64,000 nt of DNA from Marininema mesophilum (GCF_900106775.1 NZ_FNNQ01000010.1:62001-126000), one strand, 5' to 3'. Positions 1 through 9,242 are shown, counted from the stretch's first letter. Made by a program: numbers and translations. The notes: a model not told the origin generated them from the sequence alone.

Positions 1-455
1 TTGGGAAGAATCGATTTGCCAGAGATAATTCGATAACCAATCCAGACCATCAAGAGGGCAATGAACACGGTGCGCAACATCTCATATTGTCCGAAATCCA
101 TCACTATCGGTAGAATGCGATCAATGATCAATAATACGCCACATGCGATAAGTACCCAGCCGATCCAACGACCGATGGAAGGCTTCGTTTTATTTAGAGA
201 CCAGGGAATGAATGGTTTATCCTCGATGTTCCCTTCTTCACGCAGGCGTTGGTGTTGTTGTAGTGCATCAAACAGGCCATAGAACCAAAGGATGGGGAGA
301 AAGAAGCTAAAGGATGATTCGAGAAAATTAAACAGAAAAGCTAGCCCAAAAAAAGCGGTCATCAGTTGTAGTCCTCTGTTCATCAATCCTAGGTGGAAGT
401 GACCCAATCCTGGGATGAAGGAGAGGAAAAAGGTGGAGACTTTTGATTTATCCAT
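1..455 (-). CDS. TM2-like multi-pass membrane protein (3' end outside window)
   Basis: The reading frame starts at the ATG at 455-453, preceded by GAGGAGGATCAGC, and stays open to the window edge, so the C-terminus is missing. The visible ~151 residues begin MDKSKVSTFFLSFIPGLGH. The pattern PGLGHFHLG followed by hydrophobic stretches resembles TM2/DUF5668-type small membrane proteins. Three or four membrane segments can be seen (about residues 8-50, 55-70, 100-118 and 128-145), with a charged loop containing RLREEGNIEDKPF. It lies 23 bp after the anti-sigma gene and is probably the third gene of the sigma/anti-sigma operon. The function is unknown; a role in envelope stress is only inferred from the operon. 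Confidence 0.75.
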   Translation of the reverse strand, partial: MDKSKVSTFFLSFIPGLGHFHLGLMNRGLQLMTAFFGLAFLFNFLESSFSFFLPILWFYGLFDALQQHQRLREEGNIEDKPFIPWSLNKTKPSIGRWIGWVLIACGVLLIIDRILPIVMDFGQYEMLRTVFIALLMVWIGYRIISGKSILP

Positions 456-478
456 GCTGATCCTCCTCGAAATATAAA

Positions 479-928
479 TTAAGAAAAGAATTTGCTGACT
501 TGATGTTGGAGTATGGGAAAGAAACCATGATTATCTTGTCCTAATGACCCGAACATGTTGGAATAGTGGAACCAGGTAGCATTGATCCAGTAGAAGCTAT
601 TGCTGAAGAAGAGAGCCACGGTTGCGGCGAAGGCAGATAGCCCGTGGATAATCCCTACCTTTCTTCGCCATAAGGGAGGACGCAGCAACTCAGAGGGTGC
701 CTTGTTGGTGGGTAAAGAGGACATGACTTGATGAGTAAATTCTTCACCGTTTTCCATATCTGTATCAGGAAAGTCCCAGGAACTCTTCCAGCTCTTCATT
801 TCCACAAGAAGTTGCTGACACGAGGGACAGGTAGAAAGATGATGGAGAATATTTTTTTCGTCCTCTGGCGCAAGATCGCCTACATGCAAAGCTAGTAATT
901 GATCGGTATTACAGTTGTGATCCATCAT
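479..928 (-). CDS. Anti-sigma factor with N-terminal zinc finger (ZAS) domain
   Basis: 149 residues. The N-terminal cytoplasmic part has the zinc-binding anti-sigma signature H-x3-C-x2-C (HLSTCPSC, about residues 31-38) with an upstream histidine. A single hydrophobic segment near residues 95-115 (GLSAFAATVALFFS) would anchor it in the membrane with a short outer tail. ZAS proteins hold their ECF sigma factor inactive at the membrane until a signal releases it. The ATG (928-926) overlaps the sigma factor stop codon as ATGA, so the two genes are translationally coupled, which is the normal arrangement of a sigma/anti-sigma pair. The signal sensed is not evident. Confidence 0.85.
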   Translation of the reverse strand: MMDHNCNTDQLLALHVGDLAPEDEKNILHHLSTCPSCQQLLVEMKSWKSSWDFPDTDMENGEEFTHQVMSSLPTNKAPSELLRPPLWRRKVGIIHGLSAFAATVALFFSNSFYWINATWFHYSNMFGSLGQDNHGFFPILQHQVSKFFS

Positions 929-1473
929 CCCTTCCTCGCTTTCCCTTTGATTTTAAGCATTTTTCGTGCGCGATGAAGGCGTGTTTCTACCGTCTTAGTT
1001 GCGATACCAAGCTCCGTGGCGATTTGTTCACAGGAATGATGCTCTAGATAATAGCTCGTTACGACGGATCGGTATTTATCAGGGAGCTCTCGCACCCAGG
1101 TTCGGACTTCTTCACGTTCCTCCCTAGCAAGCAAGGAGGATTCTGGAAGGCCAACTACAGTGGGTAGATTTTGTATTACTGCGGACTCTGGGGGAATGGG
1201 GTGGCTTTGCTTTTTTCGCTTTCGATCCAGCCCCAGATTGACAGTGATCCGGTAGATCCATGTAGAAAAGGATGATTCGAATCGATAGGTGGGGAGTGAG
1301 CGGTAAGCCCGGATAAATGCCTCCTGTGCAAGATCTTCGGCATCAGTTGGGTTGCCCGTCATTTTAAGTGCAGTGGAGTAGACCCGGGGGCGATAGCGAT
1401 CAACCAATGTGCTATACAACTCCTGATTGCCAGCTAAAATTTCACGTATGAGTCCGTGTTCTTCATCTTTCAT
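925..1473 (-). CDS. RNA polymerase ECF sigma factor (sigma-70 family)
   Basis: 182 residues from the ATG at 1473, chosen because GAGGAGGT lies six bases upstream; the frame stays open as far as 1803 but the extra part is not sigma-like and overlaps the divergent gene. Region 2 contains YRPRVYSTALKMTG, DAEDLAQEAFIRAYRSL and FSTWIYRITVNLGLD. Region 4 contains LPDKYRSVVTSYYLEHHSC followed by the helix-turn-helix IATELGIATKTVETRLHRAR. Both regions are typical of ECF sigma factors such as SigW, SigX and SigV. It directs core polymerase to a stress regulon and usually to its own promoter. The coupled anti-sigma gene follows directly. The subgroup cannot be fixed from the sequence alone. Confidence 0.93.
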   Translation of the reverse strand: MKDEEHGLIREILAGNQELYSTLVDRYRPRVYSTALKMTGNPTDAEDLAQEAFIRAYRSLPTYRFESSFSTWIYRITVNLGLDRKRKKQSHPIPPESAVIQNLPTVVGLPESSLLAREEREEVRTWVRELPDKYRSVVTSYYLEHHSCEQIATELGIATKTVETRLHRARKMLKIKGKARKG

Positions 1474-1505
1474 AGCTACCTCCTCGTGGCTCCTTCCGCT
1501 TCTTA

Positions 1506-1532
1506 GACGCTTAACCCTTCCCATTCCCTTCA
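1506..1532 (-). promoter_or_regulatory. Possible ECF-type autoregulatory promoter of the sigma operon
   Basis: On the minus strand, TGAAGG (1532-1527) is followed after 17 bp by CGTC (1509-1506). This approximates the ECF pattern TGAAAC-N16/17-CGTC. It would give a ~27-base leader ending at the sigma factor ribosome-binding site. The -35 match is imperfect, so this is a weak call. Confidence 0.3.
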
Positions 1533-1606
1533 ATCTTTTTTGGAGTATCCCCGAGGAAGCACCAGACCCTTCGTTGAATAAGATTTTAAAAGGAAAGGGG
1601 GCTACT

Positions 1607-2608
1607 ATGGGTAAAAAAGTGTGGCTCACTGTGGTGTTGGCTCTAGTATTGATAGGTGGAACAGCTTGTGCAAAGGTGCCATCTCCAGATAAGGGAATAG
1701 GGAGTGAGGATACTAGGAAAGAACAAGGGGAGAAGAGAGAACCATTTACAGGAGTGCCATTGGTAGAAAAGCATCGACCTGCAGTTATGGTGATGATTAA
1801 CAACCATCATGCAGCTCGACCCCAGACAGGTTTGTCTATGGCAGATATGGTAATTGAAGCGTTAGCAGAGGGGGAAATTACTCGCTTTGCCGCTTTTTAT
1901 CACAGTGAAATGAAAGGGACGGTAGGGCCTGTCCGAAGTGTTCGTCCCTATTTCCTTGATCTATCTCGTGGAAGTCGTGCGGTGGTTGCCCATGCAGGAG
2001 GCTCCAAAGCTGCCTTGCGAGAGATCAAGGAAGAGAATATTCAAAGCCTTGATGGTATTCATGGGGGTGCCCGTCTATTTCAGAGAGTGAGCTTTCGTAA
2101 AGCACCCCATAATCTGTATACCAACTTAGAGAAACTCCTTGTTGGAGCGAAGGAGAAAGCGAGCAAACAAACGAATGAAATCGTCAGTCCTTATCATTTT
2201 AACAATAATGGATCAACTGGGAAGGGTAAACCAGCAAATAAGGTCCATTTGTCCTACCATAAATTGTATGATGCAGGTTACCAATATGATGAAGAGAGTG
2301 GCCGTTATGTCCGATTCACCCAAGGAATCAAGCAGGTGGATCGGGAGACAGAGGCTCCACTTACGATGGATAATGTATGGGTGATCAAGGCTTCTCAACG
2401 GGTGATCGACTCAGCGGGTCATCGATCAGTTGATTGGGACAAAGGAGGAAAAGGGATGCTATTTCAAAAGGGAAAAGGCATTCCAATCACATGGAAAGAG
2501 AAGGGCGGATGGATCATCCCTCTCATTGATGGTAAAGTAGCTTCGCTATTGCCAGGGAAGTCCTGGGTCAATGTTTTACCAGAGGAAGGGAAGCTAACTT
2601 GGAAATAG
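1607..2608 (+). CDS. yerB: YerB-type DUF3048 lipoprotein
   Basis: 333 residues from the ATG at 1607, preceded by AAGGAAAGGGGG. The frame is open further upstream (from 1427) but that part overlaps the divergent sigma gene antisense and lacks a secretion signal. The N-terminus is lysine-rich, then hydrophobic (VWLTVVLALVLIGG), ending in a lipobox-like GTAC with Cys21 as probable lipid attachment site. The body matches DUF3048: RPAVMVMINNHHAARPQTGL, VGPVRSVRPYF, VVAHAGGS and FRKAPHNLYTN. In Bacillus the homologue YerB sits in the same order ahead of yerC, pcrB, pcrA and ligA. It is an outer-face lipoprotein of unknown biochemical role. Confidence 0.88.
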   Translation: MGKKVWLTVVLALVLIGGTACAKVPSPDKGIGSEDTRKEQGEKREPFTGVPLVEKHRPAVMVMINNHHAARPQTGLSMADMVIEALAEGEITRFAAFYHSEMKGTVGPVRSVRPYFLDLSRGSRAVVAHAGGSKAALREIKEENIQSLDGIHGGARLFQRVSFRKAPHNLYTNLEKLLVGAKEKASKQTNEIVSPYHFNNNGSTGKGKPANKVHLSYHKLYDAGYQYDEESGRYVRFTQGIKQVDRETEAPLTMDNVWVIKASQRVIDSAGHRSVDWDKGGKGMLFQKGKGIPITWKEKGGWIIPLIDGKVASLLPGKSWVNVLPEEGKLTWK

Positions 2609-2697
2609 AAAATAGGACTAGACGAACCCAATCAAATGCTATACTTTAAAGAATGAAAGTAAGATACCGAAAAATGTCGCTGGAAGGGAGGGATACG

Positions 2698-3003
2698 ATG
2701 CAATTGGATAAGTTGCGCAAAAAAGAAGTGGACAATCTATTCACTGCGATTTTAAGCATGGAGACCTTAGAGGAATGCTATCAGTTCTTCGATGATCTCT
2801 GTACCGTAGGCGAAATCAAATCCCTAGCCCAGCGTTTGGAAGTCGCTCGTATGTTGCGTGCTGGATCTACCTACAATCAAATTGAGGCAGATACTGGCGC
2901 GAGCACCGCAACGATCTCTCGAGTGAAGCGATGCTTTCAATATGGTACCGAAGGTTACTTAATGGCATTGGAACGCTTGGAAGCGGATAAGGAAGCAGAG
3001 TAA
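2698..3003 (+). CDS. yerC: YerC/YecD-family TrpR-like DNA-binding protein
   Basis: 101 residues from the ATG at 2698, chosen because GGAAGGGAGGG lies just upstream; an in-frame upstream ATG at 2653 has no such site. The protein resembles the TrpR-like YerC/YecD family: an N-terminal helical region (LFTAILSMETLEECYQFFDD) followed by a helix-turn-helix around VARMLRAGSTYNQIEADTGASTATISRVKRC. Trp repressor family members bind operator DNA as dimers, but no ligand is known here and the regulon is unknown. The position between yerB and pcrB is conserved with Bacillus. A strong terminator follows, so pcrB probably has its own promoter. Confidence 0.88.
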   Translation: MQLDKLRKKEVDNLFTAILSMETLEECYQFFDDLCTVGEIKSLAQRLEVARMLRAGSTYNQIEADTGASTATISRVKRCFQYGTEGYLMALERLEADKEAE

Positions 3004-3018
3004 TGTGGGCCAACCGAA

Positions 3019-3072
3019 AATAAAACCCTCATCTACCCGATTGTTGGTCGGCTGGGTGAGGGTTTTATTTTA
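3019..3072 (+). terminator. Rho-independent terminator after yerC
   Basis: The arms ATAAAACCCTC and GAGGGTTTTAT enclose further pairing (CTACCC with GGGT) and are followed by a T-rich run. It lies 15 bases after the yerC stop. Confidence 0.8.
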
Positions 3073-3209
3073 TAAATATAAAAACCTAAAAATTAAGAAA
3101 GATACCATATGAAATGGTTCCTTTGCAGATCCTCTACGGATCTCTTCGCTTTCTCCACCTTCGCTAGTACGTTATAATGGGTCTGGTGCTTTTGAAGGGA
3201 GGACGCGCG

Positions 3210-3926
3210 ATGATGTTACGTGAACGGATGAAACGATGGCGCCATGTCTTTAAGTTGGACCCCAATCGCTCGCTTTCCGACCTTGCTTTAGAAAAGATCC
3301 TCACCTCGGGTACTGATGCGGTAATCATAGGCGGAACGGATGGGATCACCTATCGAAACACACGGGAATTAATCGACCGCGTCCTCGATTATGCTGTGGA
3401 TTGTGTGCAGGAGGTAACCAATCAGGAGGCTGTGATCCCAGGATTGGATGGTTACCTTCTACCTGTGGTGCTGAATACCAGGGATATTCAATGGATGATT
3501 GGCGCTCAACATCAAGCGGCGAAAAAGTTTGGTGATTGGATCCCCTGGGAGGATACCGCGGCTCTTGGATATGTGGTACTGAATGCTAGATCTAGAGTAG
3601 GGAGGCTAACGGATAGCCAAGCAGACCTTACGACTAGGGATGTCGCAGCGTATGCTCAGTTGGCTGAGCATCTGTATGGATTGCCCGCTTTATATTTGGA
3701 GTACAGTGGGACTTTTGGAGATCCCAAGATGGTAGAAGCGGTAAGAGAGTCGGTGAGTGATATCCAGCTCATATACGGTGGAGGTATTAGCCGAGGGGAT
3801 GAGGCGAAGGAGATGGCCCGCTGGGCGGATACCACCGTTGTGGGGAATCTGGTCTATCGGAATGTAGATGCGGCGCTTGGGACAGTTAGTGCGATAAAAG
3901 AGGAGATCGAGGAACAAGTGCGTTAG
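3210..3926 (+). CDS. pcrB: Heptaprenylglyceryl phosphate synthase PcrB
   Basis: 238 residues from the ATG at 3210, with GAAGGGAGG at the right spacing; an earlier in-frame start at 3177 lacks a site. PcrB joins sn-glycerol-1-phosphate to heptaprenyl diphosphate, making an archaeal-type ether lipid precursor at the membrane. The TIM-barrel motifs are present: FKLDPNRSLSD near the N-terminus, IIGGTDGITY, ALYLEYSGTFGD and the phosphate-binding IYGGGISRGDEA and VVGNLVY near the C-terminus. Length and position upstream of pcrA match Bacillus. No terminator separates it from pcrA. Confidence 0.95.
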   Translation: MMLRERMKRWRHVFKLDPNRSLSDLALEKILTSGTDAVIIGGTDGITYRNTRELIDRVLDYAVDCVQEVTNQEAVIPGLDGYLLPVVLNTRDIQWMIGAQHQAAKKFGDWIPWEDTAALGYVVLNARSRVGRLTDSQADLTTRDVAAYAQLAEHLYGLPALYLEYSGTFGDPKMVEAVRESVSDIQLIYGGGISRGDEAKEMARWADTTVVGNLVYRNVDAALGTVSAIKEEIEEQVR

Positions 3927-4027
3927 GTTACGAGTGTTGACTATTCTTAAAGAGAAAACGACTACATACCTAACGTTAGGCGATTATATATAGTTTTTGA
4001 CTTGGATTAGGGAAGGTGTGTTGACTG

Positions 4028-6214
4028 TTGGCACAGGCTTGGGGAAAAGAGTCGATGTTGGATGGATTAAATCCAGACCAACGACGAGCAGTGGAAACGA
4101 CAGAGGGACCGCTTTTAATTGTAGCCGGAGCGGGAAGTGGAAAGACACGGGTGCTGACCAATCGTGTAGCATGGTTGTTATCAGAAAAACAGATTCATCC
4201 ATGGAACATTCTTGCGATTACCTTTACGAATAAAGCGGCTCGTGAGATGAAGGAGCGTATTCACCACTTGGTAGGTGGAGTAGCAGAGGATATTTGGATC
4301 TCTACCTTCCACTCGATGTGTGTACGAATTTTGCGCCGGGATATTGATCGGATTGGTTTTAATCGCAACTTTACTATATTAGATACCTCGGATCAGTTGA
4401 CGGTAATCAAGCAGGTACTCAAGGAGAAGAATCTTGACCCAAAGAAATTCTCTCCGCGTAGTTTCTTGCATCAGATTTCCAATGCGAAAAACCAGCTATG
4501 GGGCCCTGAGGAACTAAAAAAGCATGCTAGTAACTACAATCAAGAGCTGGCGGCGGATGTCTATGAGGCCTATCAGCAAAAGCTCCGCATGAACCAATCC
4601 CTCGACTTCGATGACTTGCTCCTGGAGACGGTGCGCCTATTTCAACAGGTGCCTGAGGTATTGGATTTTTACCAAAAGAAATTTCAATATATCCATGTGG
4701 ATGAGTATCAGGATACCAACCATGTACAGTATGTGTTGGTAAAGATGATGGCGAAAAAGCATCGCAACCTGTGTGTTGTAGGGGATTCGGACCAATCCAT
4801 TTACCGCTTTCGGGGGGCGGATATTACCAATATCCTTTCCTTTGAAAGGGACTGGCCCGAGGCTACAACGGTCAAACTGGAACAGAACTATCGCTCCACC
4901 CAGGCGATCCTCAACGCTGCTAATGGGGTAATTAGCAACAATGTTGGCCGCAAAGCGAAAGACCTCTGGACGGAAAACCCTACCGGAGAGCCGCTGTCTC
5001 TCTTTGAAGCCGGAAATGAACATGACGAAGCCTACTTTGTTGCCGATACGATTGTGAAACAGCGGCAAGAAGGTAAACCTTATAGTAACTTTGCTGTCCT
5101 CTATCGGACAAATGCCCAGTCACGGGTGGTTGAAGAAGTATTTCTCAAGTCCAATATCCCTTACAAAATGGTAGGCGGGATGAAGTTCTATGAACGAAAA
5201 GAGATTAAAGATCTCCTCGCCTACCTCCGCCTTGTGGTAAATCCGGACGATGACCTCTCCCTTACCCGGGTGATCAATGTGCCCAAACGGGGGGTGGGAC
5301 AAGCTACCCTGGATAAAATTGCGGCTTATGCTGAGAGTCACCAATTATCCTTGGCTCGTGCCTTGCTTGAAGTGGAGAATATCGGGCTTGCCCAACGATT
5401 TATTAATCCACTCACTTCCTTTATCTCACTGATCCGTGAGATGTCGGCAATGATGGAGTACCTTACGGCGAGCGAATTAACCGAGGAAGTGCTGAACCGT
5501 TCCGGTTATCGAGAGGAACTCCGTAAGGAAGAAACCGTAGAGGCCGCGACCAGACTAGAAAATATCGAGGAATTCCTCTCCGTTACCCATGAGTTTGAAG
5601 AGAAAAATGAAGATAAAACCCTTGTTGCTTTCTTGACTGACCTGGCGCTGGTCTCGGATGTCGACTCCCTTGGTGAAGGGGATGAAAAGGAAGCCGAAGG
5701 TGGAGTCACCATGATGACCCTTCACTCGGCTAAGGGCTTAGAATTCCCTCAGGTGTTCCTGGTGGGGATGGAAGAAGGGATTTTCCCCCATAGTCGAACC
5801 TTGGATGATGCGGATGAACTTGAGGAAGAGCGGCGACTCGCCTATGTAGGAATTACGCGGGCAGAGGAGAAGTTATATCTTTCTAGGGCGCGTTCACGGA
5901 TGCTCTTTGGTAGGCAAAGTGCGAATCCCCCCTCCCTTTTCTTAAAAGAGATTCCTGATCATCTCTTAGAGTCGGTCGGGAAATCCTCTGCGGTATTAAA
6001 GAAACCTGTCCTAAGGCAAGGAACGGCCCGACCTGCGACCAATAGTGACCTGGACTGGAGCGTAGGGGATAAAGTTCAACACGGAAAATGGGGAGTCGGT
6101 ACGGTAGTCAAAGTACAAGGAAGTGGTGAGAATACAGAGCTGACCATCGCCTTCCCTGCACCGATAGGAGTGAAAAGACTACTTGCTAAGTTTGCGCCTA
6201 TCAGCCGGGCTTGA
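4028..6214 (+). CDS. pcrA: ATP-dependent DNA helicase PcrA (UvrD/Rep superfamily 1)
   Basis: 728 residues from the TTG at 4028 (upstream GGGAAGGTG). The ATG at 4055, starting MLDGLNPDQ, is an equally possible start. PcrA is the 3'-5' SF1A helicase of Gram-positive bacteria, acting in repair, plasmid rolling-circle replication and removal of RecA or stalled polymerase. Visible motifs are Q motif LNPDQRRAV, Walker A AGAGSGKT (about residues 33-40), TFTNKAAREM, DEYQDTN, GDSDQSIYRFRGAD, LEQNYRS, TLHSAKGLEF and VGITRAEE. The C-terminal WSVGDKVQHGKWGVGTV segment is the Tudor-like RNA polymerase-binding region. ligA follows 24 bp later, so the two are co-transcribed. Confidence 0.97.
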   Translation: MAQAWGKESMLDGLNPDQRRAVETTEGPLLIVAGAGSGKTRVLTNRVAWLLSEKQIHPWNILAITFTNKAAREMKERIHHLVGGVAEDIWISTFHSMCVRILRRDIDRIGFNRNFTILDTSDQLTVIKQVLKEKNLDPKKFSPRSFLHQISNAKNQLWGPEELKKHASNYNQELAADVYEAYQQKLRMNQSLDFDDLLLETVRLFQQVPEVLDFYQKKFQYIHVDEYQDTNHVQYVLVKMMAKKHRNLCVVGDSDQSIYRFRGADITNILSFERDWPEATTVKLEQNYRSTQAILNAANGVISNNVGRKAKDLWTENPTGEPLSLFEAGNEHDEAYFVADTIVKQRQEGKPYSNFAVLYRTNAQSRVVEEVFLKSNIPYKMVGGMKFYERKEIKDLLAYLRLVVNPDDDLSLTRVINVPKRGVGQATLDKIAAYAESHQLSLARALLEVENIGLAQRFINPLTSFISLIREMSAMMEYLTASELTEEVLNRSGYREELRKEETVEAATRLENIEEFLSVTHEFEEKNEDKTLVAFLTDLALVSDVDSLGEGDEKEAEGGVTMMTLHSAKGLEFPQVFLVGMEEGIFPHSRTLDDADELEEERRLAYVGITRAEEKLYLSRARSRMLFGRQSANPPSLFLKEIPDHLLESVGKSSAVLKKPVLRQGTARPATNSDLDWSVGDKVQHGKWGVGTVVKVQGSGENTELTIAFPAPIGVKRLLAKFAPISRA

Positions 6215-6238
6215 CCCGTTGATTAAAGGAGAGAAATC

Positions 6239-8251
6239 ATGGATCGGCAACAAGCTGAAGAGCGGCTTGCCCAGCTAAAGGATGAGCTGAACGAACATAA
6301 TCATCGCTATCATGTAATGGATGCGCCAACGGTGAGCGATGCGGAGTATGATCGTTTGATGCGGGAGTTAAAGGAATTAGAAGCTCAGTTTCCAGACATG
6401 GTGACGCCGGACTCACCTTCTCAGCGAGTTGGAGGTGTACCTCTTCCCTTTTTTGAAAAAGTAGAGCATTCATCGCTGATGCTTTCCCTTGGTAATGCTT
6501 TTTCCTTTGAAAATCTTCAGGATTTTGATCAACGGATCAGAAAAGCGTCAGGAAGAGAGTCCATCGATTATGTCTGTGAGCTAAAAATTGATGGATTAGC
6601 CATCTCGGTCCGCTATGAGGATGGCCTCATGGTACGAGGCGCAACGCGGGGCGATGGACAGACAGGGGAGAACATTACCTCCAATTTAAAAACCATTCGT
6701 TCACTGCCGCTACGTCTCACTGAGCCGATCACCCTAGAAGTACGCGGAGAGGCTTTTCTACCGAAGCGAGAGTTTGAGCGAATTAATGAAGGGAAGGCCG
6801 AAAAGGGTGAGGCTTTATTTGCCAACCCTCGTAATGCGGCGGCAGGTTCTTTACGGCAACTCGATCCGCGATTGGCAGCAGAAAGAGCCCTGGACCTTTT
6901 CTTATATGGGATTGGAGAGATCGAGGGCAGGGAAATCCCAGAAACACACACGAAATCCCTTGAAATGCTTACCCGCCTGGGTTTAAAAGTGAATCCAGAT
7001 CGGGTGACAGTAAAAGGGATCGATGATGTGATGGATTATGTGGACTACTGGCGTGAGCATCGCCTTGACCTTGGTTATGAGATTGATGGGATCGTCATCA
7101 AGGTAGACGACCTCGCTTTACGGGAGCAACTGGGCACCACGGCAAAAAGCCCACGCTGGGCTATCGCATATAAGTTCCCGGCGGAAGAGGGAGTCACGAT
7201 TCTGCGGGATATTGCGATCAATGTAGGACGTACTGGAGCGATCACCCCGACAGCTATCCTAGACCCTGTGACATTGGCTGGGACCACTGTTCAGCGAGCC
7301 AGTCTTCATAATGAGGACTTCATCCGGGAAAAGGGGATCAAACTGGGGGATTCTGTTATTGTGCGGAAGGCCGGAGACATCATCCCCGAGGTAGTCGAAG
7401 TACTCGAGCAGCAACGGACAGGGGACGAGCGTGAGTATGAGATGCCCACAGAGTGTCCCGAGTGTGACAGTGAGCTTGTCCGATTAGCTGAGGAAGTCGC
7501 CTTACGATGCATCAACCCACAATGCCCAGCGCAAACACGGGAAGGAATCATTCACTTCGTTTCCCGTGGAGCGATGAATATTGAGGGGCTCGGAGAAAAA
7601 GTAGTCTCTCAACTCTTCCGCGAAGGACTTGTACGAGGGCCTGCGGATTTGTATGACTTAACGGAGGAACATCTCCTTCCTCTAGAGCGGATGGGTAAAA
7701 AATCGGTGGAGAACCTCTTAGCTGCCATCGAAGCAAGTAAAGAGAACTCCATCGAGAGAGTACTCTTTGGGTTAGGAATCCGTTTTGTAGGTTCAAAGGG
7801 GGCGCTTGTACTCGCTCGCCACTTTGGCGATCTGTACAAGATCATGGAGGCAGATCAAGCTACATTAGAGGAAGTGAACGAGGTAGGTCCGAAGATGGCA
7901 GAGAGTGTCGTGACTACCTTCGATAACCCCGAAGTGAAGGAGACCATCCGCCGTCTGGAAGAGGCTGGACTCAATCTAACCTATAAAGGGCCGGTGGCGA
8001 AGCCAGTGGAGGAGATGGATACTCCTTTCGCTGGGAAGACCGTAGTACTTACGGGTACCTTGGAAGCCATGTCCCGTAAAGATGCAGGTGCACAGGTAGA
8101 AGATTTAGGTGGGAAAGTGACAGGAAGTGTCAGTGCCAACACGGATATGCTCATCGCAGGAGAAAAAGCAGGCTCCAAGTTGAAAAAGGCTCAGGAGTTA
8201 GGCGTGCGAGTAGTCGAGGAAGCAGAGTTTTTAACGATGTTAGAAGGTTAG
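6239..8251 (+). CDS. ligA: NAD-dependent DNA ligase LigA
   Basis: 670 residues, the usual length; the ATG at 6239 follows AAAGGAGAG. LigA seals nicks using NAD as adenylate donor and is essential for Okazaki fragment joining. Domain order is clear: Ia domain (NHRYHVMDAPTVSDAEYD), adenylation domain with CELKIDGLA in which Lys116 is the AMP-accepting residue, OB fold, a four-cysteine zinc finger (CPEC...CINPQC), helix-hairpin-helix repeats, and a C-terminal BRCT domain (FAGKTVVLTGTLEAMSR onward). It closes the pcrB-pcrA-ligA unit and is followed by a terminator. Confidence 0.97.
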   Translation: MDRQQAEERLAQLKDELNEHNHRYHVMDAPTVSDAEYDRLMRELKELEAQFPDMVTPDSPSQRVGGVPLPFFEKVEHSSLMLSLGNAFSFENLQDFDQRIRKASGRESIDYVCELKIDGLAISVRYEDGLMVRGATRGDGQTGENITSNLKTIRSLPLRLTEPITLEVRGEAFLPKREFERINEGKAEKGEALFANPRNAAAGSLRQLDPRLAAERALDLFLYGIGEIEGREIPETHTKSLEMLTRLGLKVNPDRVTVKGIDDVMDYVDYWREHRLDLGYEIDGIVIKVDDLALREQLGTTAKSPRWAIAYKFPAEEGVTILRDIAINVGRTGAITPTAILDPVTLAGTTVQRASLHNEDFIREKGIKLGDSVIVRKAGDIIPEVVEVLEQQRTGDEREYEMPTECPECDSELVRLAEEVALRCINPQCPAQTREGIIHFVSRGAMNIEGLGEKVVSQLFREGLVRGPADLYDLTEEHLLPLERMGKKSVENLLAAIEASKENSIERVLFGLGIRFVGSKGALVLARHFGDLYKIMEADQATLEEVNEVGPKMAESVVTTFDNPEVKETIRRLEEAGLNLTYKGPVAKPVEEMDTPFAGKTVVLTGTLEAMSRKDAGAQVEDLGGKVTGSVSANTDMLIAGEKAGSKLKKAQELGVRVVEEAEFLTMLEG

Positions 8252-8276
8252 GATCTTAGAATAAGGAAGACGTGAG

Positions 8277-8298
8277 AAGCCCCTTTATGGGGCTTTTA
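8277..8298 (+). terminator. Terminator after ligA
   Basis: Short GC-rich hairpin AGCCCC-tttat-GGGGCT followed by a short T run, 26 bases beyond the ligA stop and before the convergent AlkD gene. Confidence 0.65.
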
Positions 8299-8367
8299 TG
8301 ATTTGCACTTCTTCTGCCGCCGACTGCAGAGAAGCCTTTCGACTCTATATTTTATGATACGTTTTGC

Positions 8368-9078
8368 TTACTTTTTGATGGGTTCCGTCCCCAAATCGTC
8401 CCCTTGTGGAAAATCAATCCTTTTTAGAGCTTCTCGTTTACTCAGTGGCGCTAATGTATGGGATTCAACAAATTCAACAATGGCTTTTGAGTTGATTTTT
8501 GAGTATTCTCTTAAAGCCCATCCAATTGCTTTTTGAATAAAGAATTCCTTTGAATCTTTACAAGCTAGAATTGCTTGATAGAGTAATCTCAAATCAGTTT
8601 TTTCTTTGTATTTTAATTGAAATAGTATGACGGTTCTTTGGAGCCAGATGTTCTGAGAGCCAAGCCATTTTTCAGTATACATAGGGATGAGATCAGGGTG
8701 TTTTTGAAATAAAAATCCTACTAGGTCACTTGCAATATGATCCACTGTATCCCACCAAGACTTAGTGATAATCAAGGTTTCTAAAAGGGAGACCGTAGAA
8801 GGTTCAAATTTTCTTCGGTATTTTCTTAGTAGCTCCAAAGCGTTGTACTGAAACTCTCTCTCTGGTTGAGCCCATAGTTCTAAACAAATTTTCTCGTATT
8901 CATGAAAAGTGGGCTTGCCATGAACACGTAAAAACTCTTGAAGTAATTTTTTTCGTTCTGGAGATCTAATGCCTAAAAACTCGAAATGGTCTTTCATATA
9001 CTTCTTCATAGGTAGTGATACCTCAGTATTACCATGTTCATGAAAAAAGGAAACGAGTTGTTGGGTGTAGTCTCTCAT
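8368..9078 (-). CDS. DNA alkylation repair glycosylase, AlkD family
   Basis: 236 residues from the ATG at 9078 (RBS AAAGGATATCTGT). AlkD is a HEAT-like repeat DNA glycosylase that removes N3- and N7-alkylated purines without flipping the base. The residues known from the Bacillus cereus enzyme occur at the same numbers: Trp109 and Asp113 in WWDTVD, Arg148 in LQRTV, and Trp187 in IGWALREY. The N-terminal FLGIRSPERKKL is also typical. The gene is monocistronic and convergent with ligA. Intact active-site residues point to a working enzyme. Confidence 0.93.
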   Translation of the reverse strand: MRDYTQQLVSFFHEHGNTEVSLPMKKYMKDHFEFLGIRSPERKKLLQEFLRVHGKPTFHEYEKICLELWAQPEREFQYNALELLRKYRRKFEPSTVSLLETLIITKSWWDTVDHIASDLVGFLFQKHPDLIPMYTEKWLGSQNIWLQRTVILFQLKYKEKTDLRLLYQAILACKDSKEFFIQKAIGWALREYSKINSKAIVEFVESHTLAPLSKREALKRIDFPQGDDLGTEPIKK

Positions 9079-9210
9079 ACAGATATCCTTTCTTAAGTGG
9101 GTTTGAGCTGCTGATCTCTACACTGTTTGTCTTTTCTGTCTCTTAACCATCAGAAAGTCCTAAGTTCTGGAGTAGGATTCTACCCATTCAAATCGGATTC
9201 CTCCTGAAAA

Positions 9211-9242
9211 CAAAAAAGCACCCAGTAGTCAACTGAATGCTC
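9211..9242 (-). terminator. Terminator after the XRE-TPR regulator
   Basis: On the minus strand, AGCATTCAGT pairs with ACTGGGTGCT (one G-T wobble region), followed by TTTTTTG. It starts 17 bases past the stop of the minus-strand regulator. Confidence 0.6.

Noticed and set aside
1474..1803. N-terminal extension of the ECF sigma factor frame
   Set aside because: It overlaps the divergent yerB coding region in antisense and lacks sigma-factor sequence; the ATG at 1473 has an ideal ribosome-binding site.
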